Source: Amycolatopsis decaplanina DSM 44594 (GTDB lineage Bacteria; Actinomycetota; Actinomycetes; Mycobacteriales; Pseudonocardiaceae). Taken from it: a stretch of 64,000 nucleotides of DNA. Position numbers and translations under genes: made by a program. How positions within the stretch are numbered: the stretch's first letter is position 1; each line of letters starts with the position of its first letter. The notes beneath the pieces were generated by a model. That model was given only the letters and a program-made list of their open reading frames with translations, made no database searches and was not told the DNA's origin. The DNA is taken from contig NZ_AOHO01000026.1 of assembly GCF_000342005.1 (NCBI RefSeq), positions 231,959 through 295,958 on the forward strand. The letters run 5' to 3'. Of this stretch, positions 16,778 to 25,537 are shown in pieces.

Positions 16778-17998
16778 TCAGGAGAGGCGCTCCAGGACCA
16801 TCGCCATGCCCTGGCCGCCGCCGACGCACATCGTCTCGAGGCCGAACTGCTTGTCGTGGTGCCGCAGCGAGTTGATCAGCGTCGAGGTGATCCGCGCGCC
16901 GGTCATGCCGAACGGGTGGCCGACGGCGATCGCGCCGCCGTTGACGTTCAGCTTGTCGAGGTCGATCCCGAGGTCCTTGTACGACGGGATGACCTGCGCG
17001 GCGAACGCCTCGTTGATCTCCACGAGATCGATGTCACCGATCGACATCCCGGCACGCTCGAGCGCCCGCTTCGACGCCTCGACCGGGCCGTAGCCCATGA
17101 TCTCCGGCGACAGTCCCGAAACACCGGTCGAGACGACGCGGGCGAGTGGCGTGAGACCGAGTTCCTTCGCCTTGGTGTCGGACATGATGATCACCGCGGC
17201 CGCGCCGTCGTTGAGCGGGCAGCAGTTGCCCGCGGTGATCCGGCCGTCGGGGCGGAAGACCGGCTTGAGGCCGGAGACGCCTTCGAGGGTGACGCCGGCG
17301 CGCGGGCCGTCGTCCTTCGAGACCACGGTGCCGTCCGGCAGGGTCACCGGCGTGATGTCCTTGGCCCAGAAGCCGTCCGCGATGGCCTTCTCGGCGAGGT
17401 TCTGCGAGCGGACGCCGAACTCGTCCATCTCCTCGCGCGAAACGTTCTTGAGACGCGCAAGGTTTTCGGCGGTCTGGCCCATCGCGATGTAGACGTCCGG
17501 CAGTGCGCCGTTCTCGCGCGGGTCGGTCCAGCTGTCGGCGCCCTCGGCCGCGACCTGCGCGGTGCGGGCCTCGGCGTCGGCGAACAGCGGATTGTGCGTG
17601 TTCGGCCAGGAATCCGAGCTGCCGTTGGCGAAGCGGGAAACCGTTTCGACGCCGGCGGAGATGAACACGTCGCCTTCGCCAGCCTTGATCGCGTGCAGCG
17701 CCATGCGGGTGGTCTGAAGGCTGGAGGAGCAGTATCGCGTGATCGTGCAGCCGGGCAGGTGGTCGTAGCCGAGTTCGACGGCGACGGCACGGCCCATGTT
17801 GAAACCTTGCTCGCCGCCGGGGAGACCACAGCCCAGCATGAGGTCTTCGATCTGCGTCGGGTCCAGTTCGGGGACCTTGTCGAGCGCGGCGCGGACCATC
17901 TGCACGGTGAGGTCGTCCGGGCGGATGCTCACCAGCGATCCCTTGCCGGCGCGGCCGATCGGGGATCGGGCGGTGGAGACGATGACGGCTTCGGGCAT
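16778..17998 (-). CDS. Acetyl-CoA C-acyltransferase (thiolase, FadA type)
   Basis: This 406-aa thiolase cleaves 3-ketoacyl-CoA in beta-oxidation. The acyl-accepting Cys is in TRYCSSSL (residue 90), the catalytic His is in VGHPFGMTGAR, and the second Cys is in MCVGGGQGMAM near the C-terminus. ATG 17998 is chosen with GGGAG upstream; a GTG at 18031 would add 11 residues. It is divergent from cystathionine beta-synthase, as fadA3 (Rv1074c) stands close to cbs (Rv1077) in M. tuberculosis. Confidence 0.93.
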   Translation of the reverse strand: MPEAVIVSTARSPIGRAGKGSLVSIRPDDLTVQMVRAALDKVPELDPTQIEDLMLGCGLPGGEQGFNMGRAVAVELGYDHLPGCTITRYCSSSLQTTRMALHAIKAGEGDVFISAGVETVSRFANGSSDSWPNTHNPLFADAEARTAQVAAEGADSWTDPRENGALPDVYIAMGQTAENLARLKNVSREEMDEFGVRSQNLAEKAIADGFWAKDITPVTLPDGTVVSKDDGPRAGVTLEGVSGLKPVFRPDGRITAGNCCPLNDGAAAVIIMSDTKAKELGLTPLARVVSTGVSGLSPEIMGYGPVEASKRALERAGMSIGDIDLVEINEAFAAQVIPSYKDLGIDLDKLNVNGGAIAVGHPFGMTGARITSTLINSLRHHDKQFGLETMCVGGGQGMAMVLERLS

Positions 17999-18167
17999 GG
18001 AACGACACTCCCTTGTTTTCGATCCAGACACGCGCTAAGCGGTTGCTCACCTCGCATCCTCCACCGGAGGGAGGTGCGGGTCAAAGGCGAACGCGATCCA
18101 CGCCACTCTTCAGAAGTGCGGTTCTCACCCCGCCCGGTTGAGTGGACACATCGCGACCTGCGGCGTT

Positions 18168-18173
18168 TAGGCT
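18168..18173 (+). promoter_or_regulatory. Leaderless-type -10 box for cystathionine beta-synthase
   Basis: TAGGCT is followed by 6 nt and then GTG 18180, with no ribosome-binding site. A TGGACA at 18143-18148 gives a 19-bp spaced -35 candidate. Confidence 0.55.
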
Positions 18174-18179
18174 GTCAGA

Positions 18180-19550
18180 GTGGAATACGTCGAGCACATC
18201 GTGGACCTCGTGGGCAACACCCCTCTGGTCAAGCTGAACGCACTGGCAGAGGGGCTGCAACCGCTCATCCTGGCCAAGGTCGAGTACGTCAACCCCGGCG
18301 GCAGCGTCAAGGACCGCATCGCGCTGCGGATGATCGAAGCCGCGGAGCGTTCCGGCGCGCTGAAGCCCGGCGGCACCATCGTCGAGCCGACGTCCGGCAA
18401 CACCGGCGTCGGGCTGGCCATGGTGGCGCAGCGCAAGGGATACAAGTGCGTGTTCGTCTGCCCGGACAAGGTCAGCGAGGACAAGCGCAACGTGCTCAAG
18501 GCCTACGGCGCCCGCGTCGTGGTCTGCCCGACCGCGGTGGCGCCGGAGCACCCTGACTCGTACTACAACGTCTCCGATCGCCTCGTGCGCGAGATCGAGG
18601 GCGCCTGGAAGCCGAACCAGTACGCCAACCCGGAGAACCCCGCCAGCCACTACCACTCGACCGGCCCGGAACTCTGGAGCCAGACCGAGGGCAAGATCAC
18701 GCACTTCGTCGCGGGCGTCGGCACAGGCGGCACGATCTCGGGCACCGGCAAGTACCTCAAGGAGGTCAGCGACGGCCGCGTCCAGGTCATCGGCGCGGAC
18801 CCCGAGGGCTCGGTGTACTCCGGCGGGACCGGGCGGCCGTACCTGGTAGAGGGCGTCGGCGAGGACTTCTGGCCGGACACCTACGACCGGAACATCGCCG
18901 ACCGGATCATCGCGGTTTCGGACGCCGACTCCTTCGACATCACCCGTCGCCTCGCGCTCGAAGAGGGCCTGCTCGTCGGCGGTTCGTGCGGCATGGCCGT
19001 CGCCGCCGCGCTCAAGCTCGCCGAGGGCCTCGGCCCGGACGACGTCGTCGTCGTGCTCCTGCCCGACGGCGGCCGCGGCTACCTCACCAAGGTGTTCAAC
19101 GACAGCTGGATGTCCTCCTACGGCTTCCTGCCGCCGGACTCCAGCGGCGCGACCGTCGGCGACGTCCTGATGAAGAAGAGCGGCTCGCTGCCCAGCCTCG
19201 TGCACAGCCACCCGAACGAGACCGTCGCCGAAGCGGTGGCGATCCTTTCGGAGTTCGGCGTCAGCCAGATGCCCGTGGTCAGCGCGGAACCGCCGGTCAT
19301 GGCGGCCGAAGTCGTCGGCGCGGTCAACGAACGCGACCTGCTCGAAGCACTCTTCACCGGCAAGGCCCAGCTGGCCGACCGGCTCGAGCAGCACATGTCG
19401 CCGCCGCTGCCGACGATCGGCGCCGGTGAACAGGTGAGCGCGGCGATGAACGCGCTCACGGGCGCGGACGGCGCTCTGGTGCTGGTCGACGGCAAGCCGG
19501 CGGGCGTCGTCACCCGGCAGGACCTGCTCGCGTTTCTCGCCGGACGGTAA
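18180..19550 (+). CDS. cbs: Cystathionine beta-synthase
   Basis: This 456-aa PLP enzyme condenses homocysteine with serine to cystathionine. The PLP Lys is in NPGGSVKDRIAL (about residue 44), the PLP phosphate loop in GTGGTISGTG (about 180-189), and TSGNTGVGLAM contacts substrate. Two CBS repeats fill about residues 325-456, including VGAVNERDLLEAL and GVVTRQDLLAFL. This matches the domain layout of Rv1077-type enzymes without a heme-binding N-terminal extension. A leaderless promoter decides the GTG start. Together with the gamma-enzyme at 22963 it forms the transsulfuration route. Confidence 0.95.
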   Translation: MEYVEHIVDLVGNTPLVKLNALAEGLQPLILAKVEYVNPGGSVKDRIALRMIEAAERSGALKPGGTIVEPTSGNTGVGLAMVAQRKGYKCVFVCPDKVSEDKRNVLKAYGARVVVCPTAVAPEHPDSYYNVSDRLVREIEGAWKPNQYANPENPASHYHSTGPELWSQTEGKITHFVAGVGTGGTISGTGKYLKEVSDGRVQVIGADPEGSVYSGGTGRPYLVEGVGEDFWPDTYDRNIADRIIAVSDADSFDITRRLALEEGLLVGGSCGMAVAAALKLAEGLGPDDVVVVLLPDGGRGYLTKVFNDSWMSSYGFLPPDSSGATVGDVLMKKSGSLPSLVHSHPNETVAEAVAILSEFGVSQMPVVSAEPPVMAAEVVGAVNERDLLEALFTGKAQLADRLEQHMSPPLPTIGAGEQVSAAMNALTGADGALVLVDGKPAGVVTRQDLLAFLAGR

Positions 19551-19636
19551 AGAGGCATTTCATCGGATGGCCGGGCCGGGGCGTTACGAGCGGCCCACCC
19601 GGCTATCCGATAGCGTGTCGAGTGAGTTGAACTTTT

Positions 19637-21181
19637 ATGTCCTCGTCAAGGGGGTTCAAGACCCAAATGAGTGCTCCGCAGCCACCGAATCAGCCTTGGG
19701 GTGGCGCCCAGCCACCGCAGGGACCCCCGAGTGGCCCTCAGCCGCAGCAAGACAACCCGTTCGGTTCCCCGGAGCCGACCCAGGTGGTGCAGCCCGGTCA
19801 GCCGGCCCAGCCCGATTACGGGCAACCGCAGTACGGACAGCAGCCCTCCTATGAGCAGCAGCCCCAGGGTGGTGGGTTCGGCGACACGCCGGAGCCCACG
19901 CAGGTCGTGCAGCCGGTCCAGCCGGGTTCCGGTGACGCGAACGCGACCCAGGTCGTGCAGCCGGTGAGTGGTGGCGGGGAAAGCCCCACCGCCGAATCCA
20001 CCCAGCTCGTGCCACCGGGTTCGCAGCCGCCCGCCATCCCGTATGCCCCGCCGCCGAGCGCGGCCGACAACCCGGCGGCCGGTGCCTACGGCGCCCAGGG
20101 TGGCGGTTTCGGTCAGCAGCAGGGCTTCGGCGGGCCCCAGCAGGGCGGGTTCGACCCGTCGCAAGGCCAGCAGCAGCCTGGTTTCGGCCAGCCGCAGCAG
20201 GGCTTCGGCGGACCGCCGCAGGGCGGTTTCGGCCAGCAGCCCGGTTTCGGTGGACCGCCGCAGGGCTACAGCCCCGCCGCCTCCGGCGGTGGCGGCGGGA
20301 ACCCGATGTTCGGGTTCATCGCCGGTGGTGTGGTGGCGTTGCTCGGCCTGATCGCTTTGATCGTGTCGTTCGTCTACTTCGGTGACGCCAGCGACTACTC
20401 GAAGCTCTTCGACAGCGTTCCGAACCAGGAACAGGTCGACAAGTTCCTCGACGAGGCCGGCGTGGCCGGTCCGGGCGCCACCTGGTTCTACGTGATCATG
20501 CTCCTGGTGGGCTCGCTCGTTTCGCTCGCCGGCGGTGTCGGGCTCGCCCTCGCGGGCAAGCTCCCGGGGACGGTGAAGAAGATCGCGCCGATCGTCGTCG
20601 CCGCCGGTGGCGCGCTCCTGGTGCTGTTCGGTGTCCTCCTGATCAGCGGTTCGACCCCGTCGTCGGACTTCCTGGACAAGCTGCCGCCTTCCGCCAGGGG
20701 CGACGCCGGTATCGGCGGCGGCCTGCTGCACCTGCTCCTCGGCATCGTGATCCTGATCGTCGGCGTGCTGGGCCTGATCCCGGCCACCGCGCAGTTCGTC
20801 GGTCTCGGCGGCGGCGGTTCGGTCCTGGGTGCCCCGCAGAGCGGCCAGCCCGGCGGTTTCGGTGGCCCGCCGCAGGGTGGCTTCGGTCAGCCCGGTCAGT
20901 ACGGCCAGCCGCAGCCGGGCGGCTTCGGTCAGCCCGGTCAGCCCCTTCCGTCTTCGGGTGGTTTCCCGCAGCAGGGTCAGCCCGGTGGTTTCGGGCAGCA
21001 GCCGGGCCAGCAGGGTCCCCCCAGCGGCGGGTTCGCCCAGCCGGGGCAGCCGCAGGGTGGATTCGGCCAGCCTCCGCAGCAGCCCGGTGGTTTCGGGCAG
21101 CAGCCCGGTCAGCAGGGTCCGCCCAGCGGCGGTTTCGGCCAGCCGGGCCAGCAGCCCGGTCAGCCCCCGCAGCAGTGGTGA
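19637..21181 (+). CDS. Membrane protein with Gln/Gly-rich disordered arms on both sides
   Basis: This 514-aa protein has a four-helix membrane core (about residues 222-395) flanked by a 220-residue N-terminal and a 120-residue C-terminal low-complexity arm built from [16 protein letters not shown] repeats. The N-terminal arm carries repeated Thr motifs (EPTQVVQP twice, [16 protein letters not shown]) that look like Ser/Thr-kinase substrates. The protein ends in PPQQW, as the related smaller proteins downstream end in QW or GW. It sits between cbs and metB where M. tuberculosis has the proline-rich antigen gene pra, but I cannot show homology. ATG 19667 is an alternative start behind AAGGGGG. 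Confidence 0.75.
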   Translation: MSSSRGFKTQMSAPQPPNQPWGGAQPPQGPPSGPQPQQDNPFGSPEPTQVVQPGQPAQPDYGQPQYGQQPSYEQQPQGGGFGDTPEPTQVVQPVQPGSGDANATQVVQPVSGGGESPTAESTQLVPPGSQPPAIPYAPPPSAADNPAAGAYGAQGGGFGQQQGFGGPQQGGFDPSQGQQQPGFGQPQQGFGGPPQGGFGQQPGFGGPPQGYSPAASGGGGGNPMFGFIAGGVVALLGLIALIVSFVYFGDASDYSKLFDSVPNQEQVDKFLDEAGVAGPGATWFYVIMLLVGSLVSLAGGVGLALAGKLPGTVKKIAPIVVAAGGALLVLFGVLLISGSTPSSDFLDKLPPSARGDAGIGGGLLHLLLGIVILIVGVLGLIPATAQFVGLGGGGSVLGAPQSGQPGGFGGPPQGGFGQPGQYGQPQPGGFGQPGQPLPSSGGFPQQGQPGGFGQQPGQQGPPSGGFAQPGQPQGGFGQPPQQPGGFGQQPGQQGPPSGGFGQPGQQPGQPPQQW

Positions 21182-21209
21182 TTCGCCGCCACTGAACGGT
21201 TTCGTTCGG

Positions 21210-21238
21210 AACACCCCCGGCCCGCGGCCGGGGGTGTT
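21210..21238 (+). terminator. Strong rho-independent terminator
   Basis: A 13-bp perfect GC-rich stem (AACACCCCCGGCC and complement) with a 3-nt loop is followed by CTGTTTT, 28 bp after the Gln/Gly-rich membrane protein. Confidence 0.85.
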
Positions 21239-21334
21239 CTGTTTTCGCCGGGGTATGCCGAATCGCCTGCCACGGCCAGGGCCCGCGGGCTAGGGTGAGC
21301 GCCGTTAACCGCACACCTGGCCGACGGGAGCGAC

Positions 21335-21895
21335 GTGACCGGTCCGTACGGATATCCCGCCCAGCAGCCCGGACCGCCAAGTTTCGGGTATCCCGCGCAG
21401 CAGGCCAGGCCGTCCGGGGCGACGGCGATCATCGCCGCGGTGCTCGGCCTCGTCGGGTCCCTCGCGTCCGGTTTCATCCCGATCCGCTACTTCATCGAGC
21501 TCCCGTCGGGGTTCAGCCTCTCGAACCTGCCCGGATTCGCGCTCGTCGAGCTGGTGCTGTACCTGGTCGCCGCTTTGTTCCTGCTGATGGGCGCGCTGGC
21601 GACCTTCTTCCGTTCGCTGATCGGCGCCATCCTGCTGATCCTCGGCTCGCTGCTCGCCATCTTGGCGGTCGTGCTGGAGCCGATCGCGTTCCGCGTGCCG
21701 TACCGGATCCATCTCGACATCCTGCTCCGGTTCGCGACCTTCGACGGCGTTCTCCGGCTGGCCATGGTGGTGTTCGGTCTGGTGGCGCTGCTGCTGGCGG
21801 TTCTTCCGCCGACGTTCAGGTACCTGCGCTGGCGGCCCGCCCCGATCCAGCCGTATCGGCCGCAGAATCAGTTTCCCCAGCAGGGTGGATGGTGA
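21335..21895 (+). CDS. Four-helix membrane protein with proline-rich ends (paralog group)
   Basis: This 186-aa protein has a short GYPAQQPGPPSFGYPAQQ-type N-terminus, about four hydrophobic helices (around residues 30-168) and a cytoplasmic PYRPQNQFPQQGGW tail. The RPSGATAIIAAVLGLVGSL entry into helix 1 is closely matched by RPSGATGIIAGILAILGGL in the gene at 22321, so the two are paralogs; the frameshifted gene between them is a third member. GTG 21335 has a GGAG about 6 nt upstream. Function is unknown. Confidence 0.75.
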   Translation: MTGPYGYPAQQPGPPSFGYPAQQARPSGATAIIAAVLGLVGSLASGFIPIRYFIELPSGFSLSNLPGFALVELVLYLVAALFLLMGALATFFRSLIGAILLILGSLLAILAVVLEPIAFRVPYRIHLDILLRFATFDGVLRLAMVVFGLVALLLAVLPPTFRYLRWRPAPIQPYRPQNQFPQQGGW

Positions 21896-21931
21896 GATCC
21901 TGAGACTTCCGGCTCGGCTTGGGGGAGTTCG

Positions 21932-22278
21932 ATGAGTCAGAACCAGTCTTCGGGGACCGCGATCGGCGCGGCCCTCCTCGCCTTCCTGTGCGGTGTCCTG
22001 TTACTACTGCGCAAGCCCTCGGCCGCACCCTCGTCGCCGCAGGGGCGGCGCTCGCGCTGGTGGCCACGCTCCTCGCGAACGGTGCGGTTCGCGCCTACTT
22101 CTTCGCCGAAGTGGACGGGGAGGCACTGGTGATGGGTGACGAGGTCGCGTTCGTCCTGTTCGTGATGACCCTCTCCGCTCTGGTGCTGTCGGTGCTCAGG
22201 CCGACCTCTGACTGGCTGGAGGGAAAGCGGAGTGACGACGAAGAGCCGTCGAAGCACGATCGGCTTCCCGGCTGGTAG
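21932..22278 (+). pseudogene. Frameshifted membrane protein of the same paralog group
   Basis: ATG 21932 follows a strong GGGGGAG box and encodes MSQNQSSGTAIGAALLAFLC then GVLLLLRKPS. From about 22020 the coding signal moves to the -1 frame, giving GRTLVAAGAALALVATLLANG and a further helix to a stop at 22276-22278. Adding one base near 22020-22022 restores LLLLRKPSGRTLVAAGAA, which aligns residue for residue with LLLLRKRAGRVLTVIGAAS in the paralog at 22321. A single-base deletion is the simplest explanation; it may be a true inactivation, a sequencing error or, less likely, programmed frameshifting. Confidence 0.7.
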
Positions 22279-22320
22279 CCGGGGCGGCGGGATGAAACAA
22301 GGATTTCGGCAAGGGGAGAA

Positions 22321-22911
22321 ATGACTTTCCAGCAGTACCCACCGCAGGGCGGATACCCGGCACCCGGTGCCCATCCGCCGCCGGGAACGGCGCGGCGACC
22401 GAGCGGTGCGACCGGGATCATCGCCGGGATCCTCGCGATCCTCGGCGGGCTCTGGTTCCTCGCCGGAGCCGCGTCCCACGTCATCGAACTCTCCCATTAC
22501 GTCATTTCGTTCCTCGTGATCGGCGCGGCGCTGGACCTGGTCAGCGCCGCCTTGCTTTTGAGCGGTGGGATCCTGCTGCTCCTGCGCAAGCGCGCCGGAC
22601 GAGTGCTCACCGTGATCGGAGCCGCGTCCGCGATCGGTTTCGTGGCACTGACCTTCCTGCTCCGGGCGATCGGCTCGCATTTCTACTTCTCGTACGGCGG
22701 GGTGAACCTGTATTTCGGTTTCGGCTTCGGCTGGCTCCTCTTCGTGGTCCTGATCCCGGCGATCGCGACCCTCGTGCTGGCGCTGGTCCCGCCGACGGCG
22801 CGCTGGCTGGCGGCCAAGCCCCCGGCCGCGGGCGGCGTGCAGCCGCCGAACTTCGGATATCCGCCCGCTCCCGGTGCCCAGCAGCAGGGACAGCCACCCG
22901 CCCAGTGGTGA
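22321..22911 (+). CDS. Four-helix membrane protein with proline/glutamine-rich ends
   Basis: This 196-aa protein has a Pro/Gly-rich N-terminus (QQYPPQGGYPAPGAHPPPG), four hydrophobic segments between about residues 35 and 160, and a PPAPGAQQQGQPPAQW tail. It is a paralog of the proteins at 21335 and 21932. ATG 22321 follows AGGGGAGAA. The C-terminal QW resembles the ends of its neighbours, which may be a shared recognition feature. Function is unknown; the location between transsulfuration genes may be incidental. Confidence 0.75.
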   Translation: MTFQQYPPQGGYPAPGAHPPPGTARRPSGATGIIAGILAILGGLWFLAGAASHVIELSHYVISFLVIGAALDLVSAALLLSGGILLLLRKRAGRVLTVIGAASAIGFVALTFLLRAIGSHFYFSYGGVNLYFGFGFGWLLFVVLIPAIATLVLALVPPTARWLAAKPPAAGGVQPPNFGYPPAPGAQQQGQPPAQW

Positions 22912-22949
22912 GTTCAATCCCAGACGATGGGAGCTCGAGTGGGTGGCCG

Positions 22950-22955
22950 TACCCT
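22950..22955 (+). promoter_or_regulatory. Leaderless-type -10 box for cystathionine gamma-synthase/lyase
   Basis: TACCCT is followed by 7 nt and then ATG 22963, with no ribosome-binding site; the 51-bp gap after the membrane-protein gene leaves room for an independent promoter. Confidence 0.55.
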
Positions 22956-22962
22956 TGACGGT

Positions 22963-24120
22963 ATGGCCGACGATTACTCTCTGCTGGGCTTCGAGACGCG
23001 CGCGATCCACGCCGGGCAGACCCCTGATCCCCGGACCGGCGCGGTCATCGTGCCGATCTATCAGACCTCGACTTACGCGCAGGACGGCGTCGGCGGCACG
23101 CGCGAAGGCGACTATGAGTACTCCCGCACCGCGAACCCCACGCGCACCGCGCTGGAGGTCGCGCTCGCGGCGCTCGAAGGCGCACGGCACGGTCTGGCGT
23201 ACGCGTCGGGGATGGCGGCCAGCGACGTCCTGCTGCGGGCGACCTTGCGGCCCGGAGACCACCTCGTGCTCGGCAATGACGCGTACGGCGGCACGTTCCG
23301 GCTGATCGACAAGGTGCTCAGCCTGTGGGGCGTCGAGCACACGGTCGCCGATCTGGGCAACATCGCCGAGGTCCGCGCGGCGATCCGGCCGGAGACGAAG
23401 CTGATCTGGTGCGAGTCACCGACGAACCCGATGCTGGGGATCGCCGACATCGCCGCGCTGGCCGAGGTCGCGCACGCCGCCGGCGCCCGCTTGGTCGTCG
23501 ACAACACCTTCGCCACCCCGTACCTGCAGAACCCGCTCTCGCTGGGCGCCGACGTCGTCCTGCACTCGACGACCAAGTACCTCGGCGGGCACTCCGACGT
23601 CGTCGGCGGCGCGATCCTGACGAACGAGGACGAGCTGCGCGAGCAGCTGTTCTTCCTGCGCAACGCCGCGGGCGCGGTGCCCGGCCCGTTCGACGCGTGG
23701 CTGACCTTGCGCGGGATCAAGACGCTCGCGCTGCGGATGGAGCGGCACAGCGACAACGCCGAACTGATCGCCCGGATGCTGCTGAAGCACCCGAAGGTCG
23801 AGCGCGTCTACTACCCGGGCCTGCCGGAGCACCCCGGCCACGAGGTCGCTTCGAAGCAGATGCGGCGCTTCGGCGGGATGATCTCGTTCACCCACGTCGA
23901 CGGTGAGCAGGCCGCGCTCGACGTCGCGTCGAAGACGAAACTGTTCGTCCTCGCCGAGTCGCTGGGCGGGATCGAATCGCTCATCGAGCACCCGGGCCGG
24001 ATGACCCACGCGAGCACCGCCGGGTCCACCCTGGAGGTGCCGGACAACCTGCTGCGCCTGTCCGTCGGCATCGAGGACGGCAGCGACCTGATCGACGATC
24101 TGGCCAAGGCCCTGGGCTGA
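22963..24120 (+). CDS. metB: Cystathionine gamma-synthase/gamma-lyase
   Basis: This 385-aa Cys/Met-metabolism PLP enzyme is closest in context to M. tuberculosis MetB (Rv1079). The PLP Lys is in STTKYLGGHSD (residue 205). YEYSRTANPTR contacts substrate and neighbouring-subunit PLP, and VDNTFATPYLQNPL holds the Asp that pairs with the pyridine. It either joins acyl-homoserine and cysteine or splits cystathionine to cysteine; sequence alone does not separate these, and actinobacterial members can do both. With cbs at 18180 it completes reverse transsulfuration. ATG 22963 is fixed by the leaderless promoter. Confidence 0.92.
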   Translation: MADDYSLLGFETRAIHAGQTPDPRTGAVIVPIYQTSTYAQDGVGGTREGDYEYSRTANPTRTALEVALAALEGARHGLAYASGMAASDVLLRATLRPGDHLVLGNDAYGGTFRLIDKVLSLWGVEHTVADLGNIAEVRAAIRPETKLIWCESPTNPMLGIADIAALAEVAHAAGARLVVDNTFATPYLQNPLSLGADVVLHSTTKYLGGHSDVVGGAILTNEDELREQLFFLRNAAGAVPGPFDAWLTLRGIKTLALRMERHSDNAELIARMLLKHPKVERVYYPGLPEHPGHEVASKQMRRFGGMISFTHVDGEQAALDVASKTKLFVLAESLGGIESLIEHPGRMTHASTAGSTLEVPDNLLRLSVGIEDGSDLIDDLAKALG

Positions 24121-24141
24121 CCGCCGCCGAGCCCAGGGAGT

Positions 24142-24208
24142 GAGCAAGGGACCTTTGCTGTCGTCAGCGTAGCCACGCCAACTAAGTGGAAGCAAAGGTC
24201 CCTTGCTC
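24142..24208. terminator. Palindrome, AAGGGACC family, after metB
   Basis: GAGCAAGGGACCTTTGCT at 24142-24159 and its perfect complement at 24191-24208 flank a 31-nt loop. It lies between metB and a convergent small gene. It is the third full copy of this family in the window. Confidence 0.75.
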
Positions 24209-24251
24209 TGTTCGCGCTGGTAAGCGCGGTGTGGTGGGAGGAAGCGCCCGG

Positions 24252-24530
24252 TTACGGGCGGAAGTTGCTGGGTGTGACGCCGCTCTTCGCGTCCGCCTCG
24301 TGGGAAGTCCCCTGCGGCGCGGCGGGCAGCTCGGAGCCGTCGACGCAGCCGCCGACGAGTTCGATGTGGTTGTCGTGCCGGATGTACTGGCCCGGGTCCA
24401 CGCAAGCGGCGCGGTCGACCGTGTAGACGGCGGCTCCGGTCAGCAGCGCGGCCGAGGTGAGGGCCAGCACGACCGGGAGCATCCCGGCGGAACGGGTCGC
24501 CCGGACCCTGCCGATGTTCCCCCGTGCCAT
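24252..24530 (-). CDS. Small single-span membrane protein
   Basis: This 92-aa protein has a basic N-terminus, one membrane helix (MLPVVLALTSAALLTGAAVYTV, about residues 17-38) and a short extracytoplasmic part with two Cys (RAACVDPGQY and VGGCVDGSEL) that could form a disulfide. I do not recognise a family. It is the last gene on the minus strand after the toxin/immunity operon, 120 bp beyond it, and may or may not be part of it. The coding pattern matches its neighbours. Confidence 0.55.
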   Translation of the reverse strand: MARGNIGRVRATRSAGMLPVVLALTSAALLTGAAVYTVDRAACVDPGQYIRHDNHIELVGGCVDGSELPAAPQGTSHEADAKSGVTPSNFRP

Positions 24531-24650
24531 GCGCGCTCCCTGGTCGCCTTCGCCGCCGCCATCAAGAGTACCCGGACCGTGAACCTGTCACGTGACGTAT
24601 CCGCCAGGTGACATGATCCGGCCATCCGATCCGCCGTGAATCGCCGGATC

Positions 24651-25517
24651 CTAAGTGGACGGTTGACCGGTGATGGCGGTGACCGCCAGTTCCCGTTCGG
24701 GCTCGCCGACCTCGGGCAAGGTGAACCGTAAAGCCCGGATGTGACCGAGAAGCTCGGGATCGGGCGCCACGTCGTGCTCACGCAGGTAGTAGGCGACCGC
24801 GCCCGGCCAGTACCACCGGCCGTCGGTGCGGAAGTTCAACGGCACCAACGGTTCCCTGTCGGGGTCGAAGGCGTCGGCGTCGTAGGTCCGCGACGCCAGT
24901 ACGACCGGAGCGCCGTCGAGGTACTCGAGTACGCGATCCCGCTCGGCTGGGGACAGCGGCTCACGGTTCACCACCGGACGCCCGGACTCGTCGAGACCGT
25001 CGTGGACACGCGGTGAGCGCAGCGCCTCCGGGGTCTCGGCGAGAGGAGTGGCCACCGACGGCTCGGCCGACGGCGTGGCATCGAGCCCGGCTCGCTGTCG
25101 CAGCCACTGCGGGATGCTCTGCTCGGCGCGTGGGAAGAAGCGCAGTTCGTCCTGGAAGCCGATCTGCGGCGGCGCCTGCCGCCACGGCGGCTCCACGTCC
25201 GCGAGGAAGTCCGTACTGAGCACGGTCGCCGAACCATAGATCAGGATCGCGCTCAGCCAGGTCCCGCGACCAGGCTGGTACATCCCCGCCCGCAGGTTGC
25301 CGAGCAGCTGCACGGCTTCCGGGCTCGGCTGCACCGGGCGCGGCAGACCGTCCTGACCGGTGACGAGCAGGTCGACCTCGACATGCCTGCCCGCCGCCCG
25401 GTACTCGACGCGCATCTGCTGCCAGCCGGGTGGCAGCGGCGTCGCGAGGGCATGGCCGATCTGCCAGACGAGCTGCTGTTGCTGCTGCTGGTTCAACGGC
25501 TGCTGTGGTCGGCTCAT
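24651..25517 (-). CDS. YezG/DUF600-like immunity protein with C-terminal extension (third copy)
   Basis: This 288-aa protein has an N-terminal half (about residues 20-145) sharing the hallmarks of the two smaller proteins upstream: LGNLRAGMYQPGRGTWLSA, a following beta strand, FQDELRFFPR and IPQWLRQR. These fit the YezG/DUF600 antitoxin fold. Residues about 150-288 add a second module (WYWPGAVAYYLREHDVAPDPELLGHI) that I do not recognise. It starts 20 bp after the second immunity gene with GAGGGG before ATG. The likely role is neutralising the nuclease at the end of the upstream effector or a related one; the extension suggests a different partner. Confidence 0.65.
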   Translation of the reverse strand: MSRPQQPLNQQQQQQLVWQIGHALATPLPPGWQQMRVEYRAAGRHVEVDLLVTGQDGLPRPVQPSPEAVQLLGNLRAGMYQPGRGTWLSAILIYGSATVLSTDFLADVEPPWRQAPPQIGFQDELRFFPRAEQSIPQWLRQRAGLDATPSAEPSVATPLAETPEALRSPRVHDGLDESGRPVVNREPLSPAERDRVLEYLDGAPVVLASRTYDADAFDPDREPLVPLNFRTDGRWYWPGAVAYYLREHDVAPDPELLGHIRALRFTLPEVGEPERELAVTAITGQPST

Positions 25518-25537
25518 GTCCCCTCACTCACCGATGG

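Noticed and set aside
21919..22278. 119-codon frame starting with TTG as an intact gene
   Set aside because: No ribosome-binding site at the TTG, and the N-terminal residues are unlike the paralogs; the ATG at 21932 with a strong ribosome-binding site plus a frameshift explains both halves better.
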